Part shown: positions 63,420 to 64,000 of the stretch, piece after piece
Position numbering within the stretch: position 1 is the first letter of the stretch
How the letters are laid out: each line of letters starts with the position of its first letter
Source of the DNA: Siniperca chuatsi
Taxonomy: Eukaryota > Chordata > Actinopteri > Centrarchiformes > Sinipercidae
Reading direction: 5' to 3'
DNA: 64,000 bases
Assembly (NCBI RefSeq): GCF_020085105.1
Contig: NC_058048.1
Location: 1,136,096-1,200,095 of the forward strand
The notes under the pieces: generated by a model
What the model saw: only the letters and a program-made list of their open reading frames with translations
Told to the model about the DNA's origin: nothing
Database searches by the model: none
Made by a program: the position numbers and the translations under genes

Positions 63420-64000
63420 ACTGGATCTCAGTGCAACTTATAACACCATAGGTCATAGTTTACTCCTAGACTGACTGGAAATCAATTTGGCCTCTTTGGC
63501 CTGGCTCTCGCATGGTTAAAGTCCTACCTATCTGAAAGAACGCAGTATGTATCCTATAGTAATACTACATCAAAATTTTCTGATGTGAATTATGGAGTAC
63601 CTCAGGGCTCTGTTCTTGACCCACTGCTTTTTTTCTCTTTATATTGCACCTCTTGGCCAAATTATATGCAATCACAATATTCATTTCCACTGCTACGCTG
63701 ATGATACTCAGCTGTATGTGCCTGTAAAGGCAGATGATCATTCCGAAATTATTAAATTAGAGGCCTGCTTGTCAGCTGTAAAAAACTGCATGTCACAAAA
63801 TTTCCTACTCATAAATTCTGATAAAACTGAGATGCTGGTCATTACGTTTGATCCTACTCTCGCTTTTGATGAGCGCATTAAAGAAATCACCAAGACCGCT
63901 TTTTTCACCTATGCAACATAGCTAAAATTAGGTCTTTTTCTGTCTTTCTGTCTGATGCAGAGATCCTAATTCACGCTTTTGTTTCATCCAGACTAGATTA
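63420..64000 (+). mobile_element. L2-type LINE RT, continues past the window
   Basis: Broken frames read a degenerate DLSATYNTI (palm A region), GVPQGSV-type palm B near 63595, and an open frame 63592-63921 with [20 protein letters not shown] (palm C) and FLLINSDKTEMLVI, then KTAFFTYAT. Related to but distinct from the copies at 36844 and 46510. The 3' part lies outside. Confidence 0.8.

Overview
The window is nuclear DNA from a ray-finned fish, most likely a percomorph teleost. Evidence: two spliced vertebrate genes with compact GT-AG exons, and the usual fish transposon mix (L2/CR1 LINEs, I/Nimb LINEs with RNase H, an RLE-encoding LINE, Tc1/mariner, a Penelope-like element, gypsy LTR elements, a retrovirus-like provirus, a Maverick/Polinton remnant, tRNA-like SINEs and microsatellites). 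No prokaryotic features are present. All calls come from reading the sequence; no database search was run.

Host genes. mrps23 (mitochondrial small-subunit ribosomal protein S23) lies complete on the minus strand at 10626-1404: five exons, every junction phase-consistent, 180 residues. The 3' part of a second minus-strand gene, an ephexin-type Rho guanine nucleotide exchange factor closest to ngef, occupies 62079-51849: eight exons covering the end of the DH domain, the PH domain and the C-terminal SH3 domain; its 5' exons lie beyond or undetected toward the right end.

Layout. 1-723: LINE endonuclease/linker fragment. 860-994: Penelope-type palindrome in a CATA microsatellite. 1.4-10.6 kb: mrps23 with LINE debris in intron 2. 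10.7-23.3 kb: a minus-strand pile-up of I/Nimb LINE copies with (GAA)n tails, interrupted by a LINE whose ORF1 carries a coiled coil and SGNH esterase, and by a solo LTR. 23.4-28.4 kb: a Penelope-like element (RT plus GIY-YIG) split by a 2.9-kb LTR element with a 5-bp target duplication. 28.4-30.5 kb: broken Polinton genes. 30.6-31.9 kb: an unrecognised array of repeated exon-like units. 31.9-35.3 kb: decayed retroviral provirus. 35.6-40.9 kb: LTR elements and L2 LINEs. 42.6-44.1 kb: Tc1 element. 44.8-46.0 kb: RLE LINE bracketed by TA repeats. 46.5-47.4 kb: L2. 51.8-62.1 kb: ngef-like gene with gypsy, SINE and MITE insertions in introns. 63.4-64.0 kb: another L2 running off the end.

Most interesting observations: an ngef intron of 89 nt has a near-identical copy about 0.9 kb downstream whose limits fall within a few bases of both splice sites; Penelope-like 3' ends inserted as inverted dimers, two with 13-bp target duplications; the tandem exon-like array at 30.6-31.9 kb; a LINE tail ending about 70 bp upstream of the mrps23 start codon; and two LTR elements that have each lost the outer part of the 3' LTR next to a GC-rich internal region.
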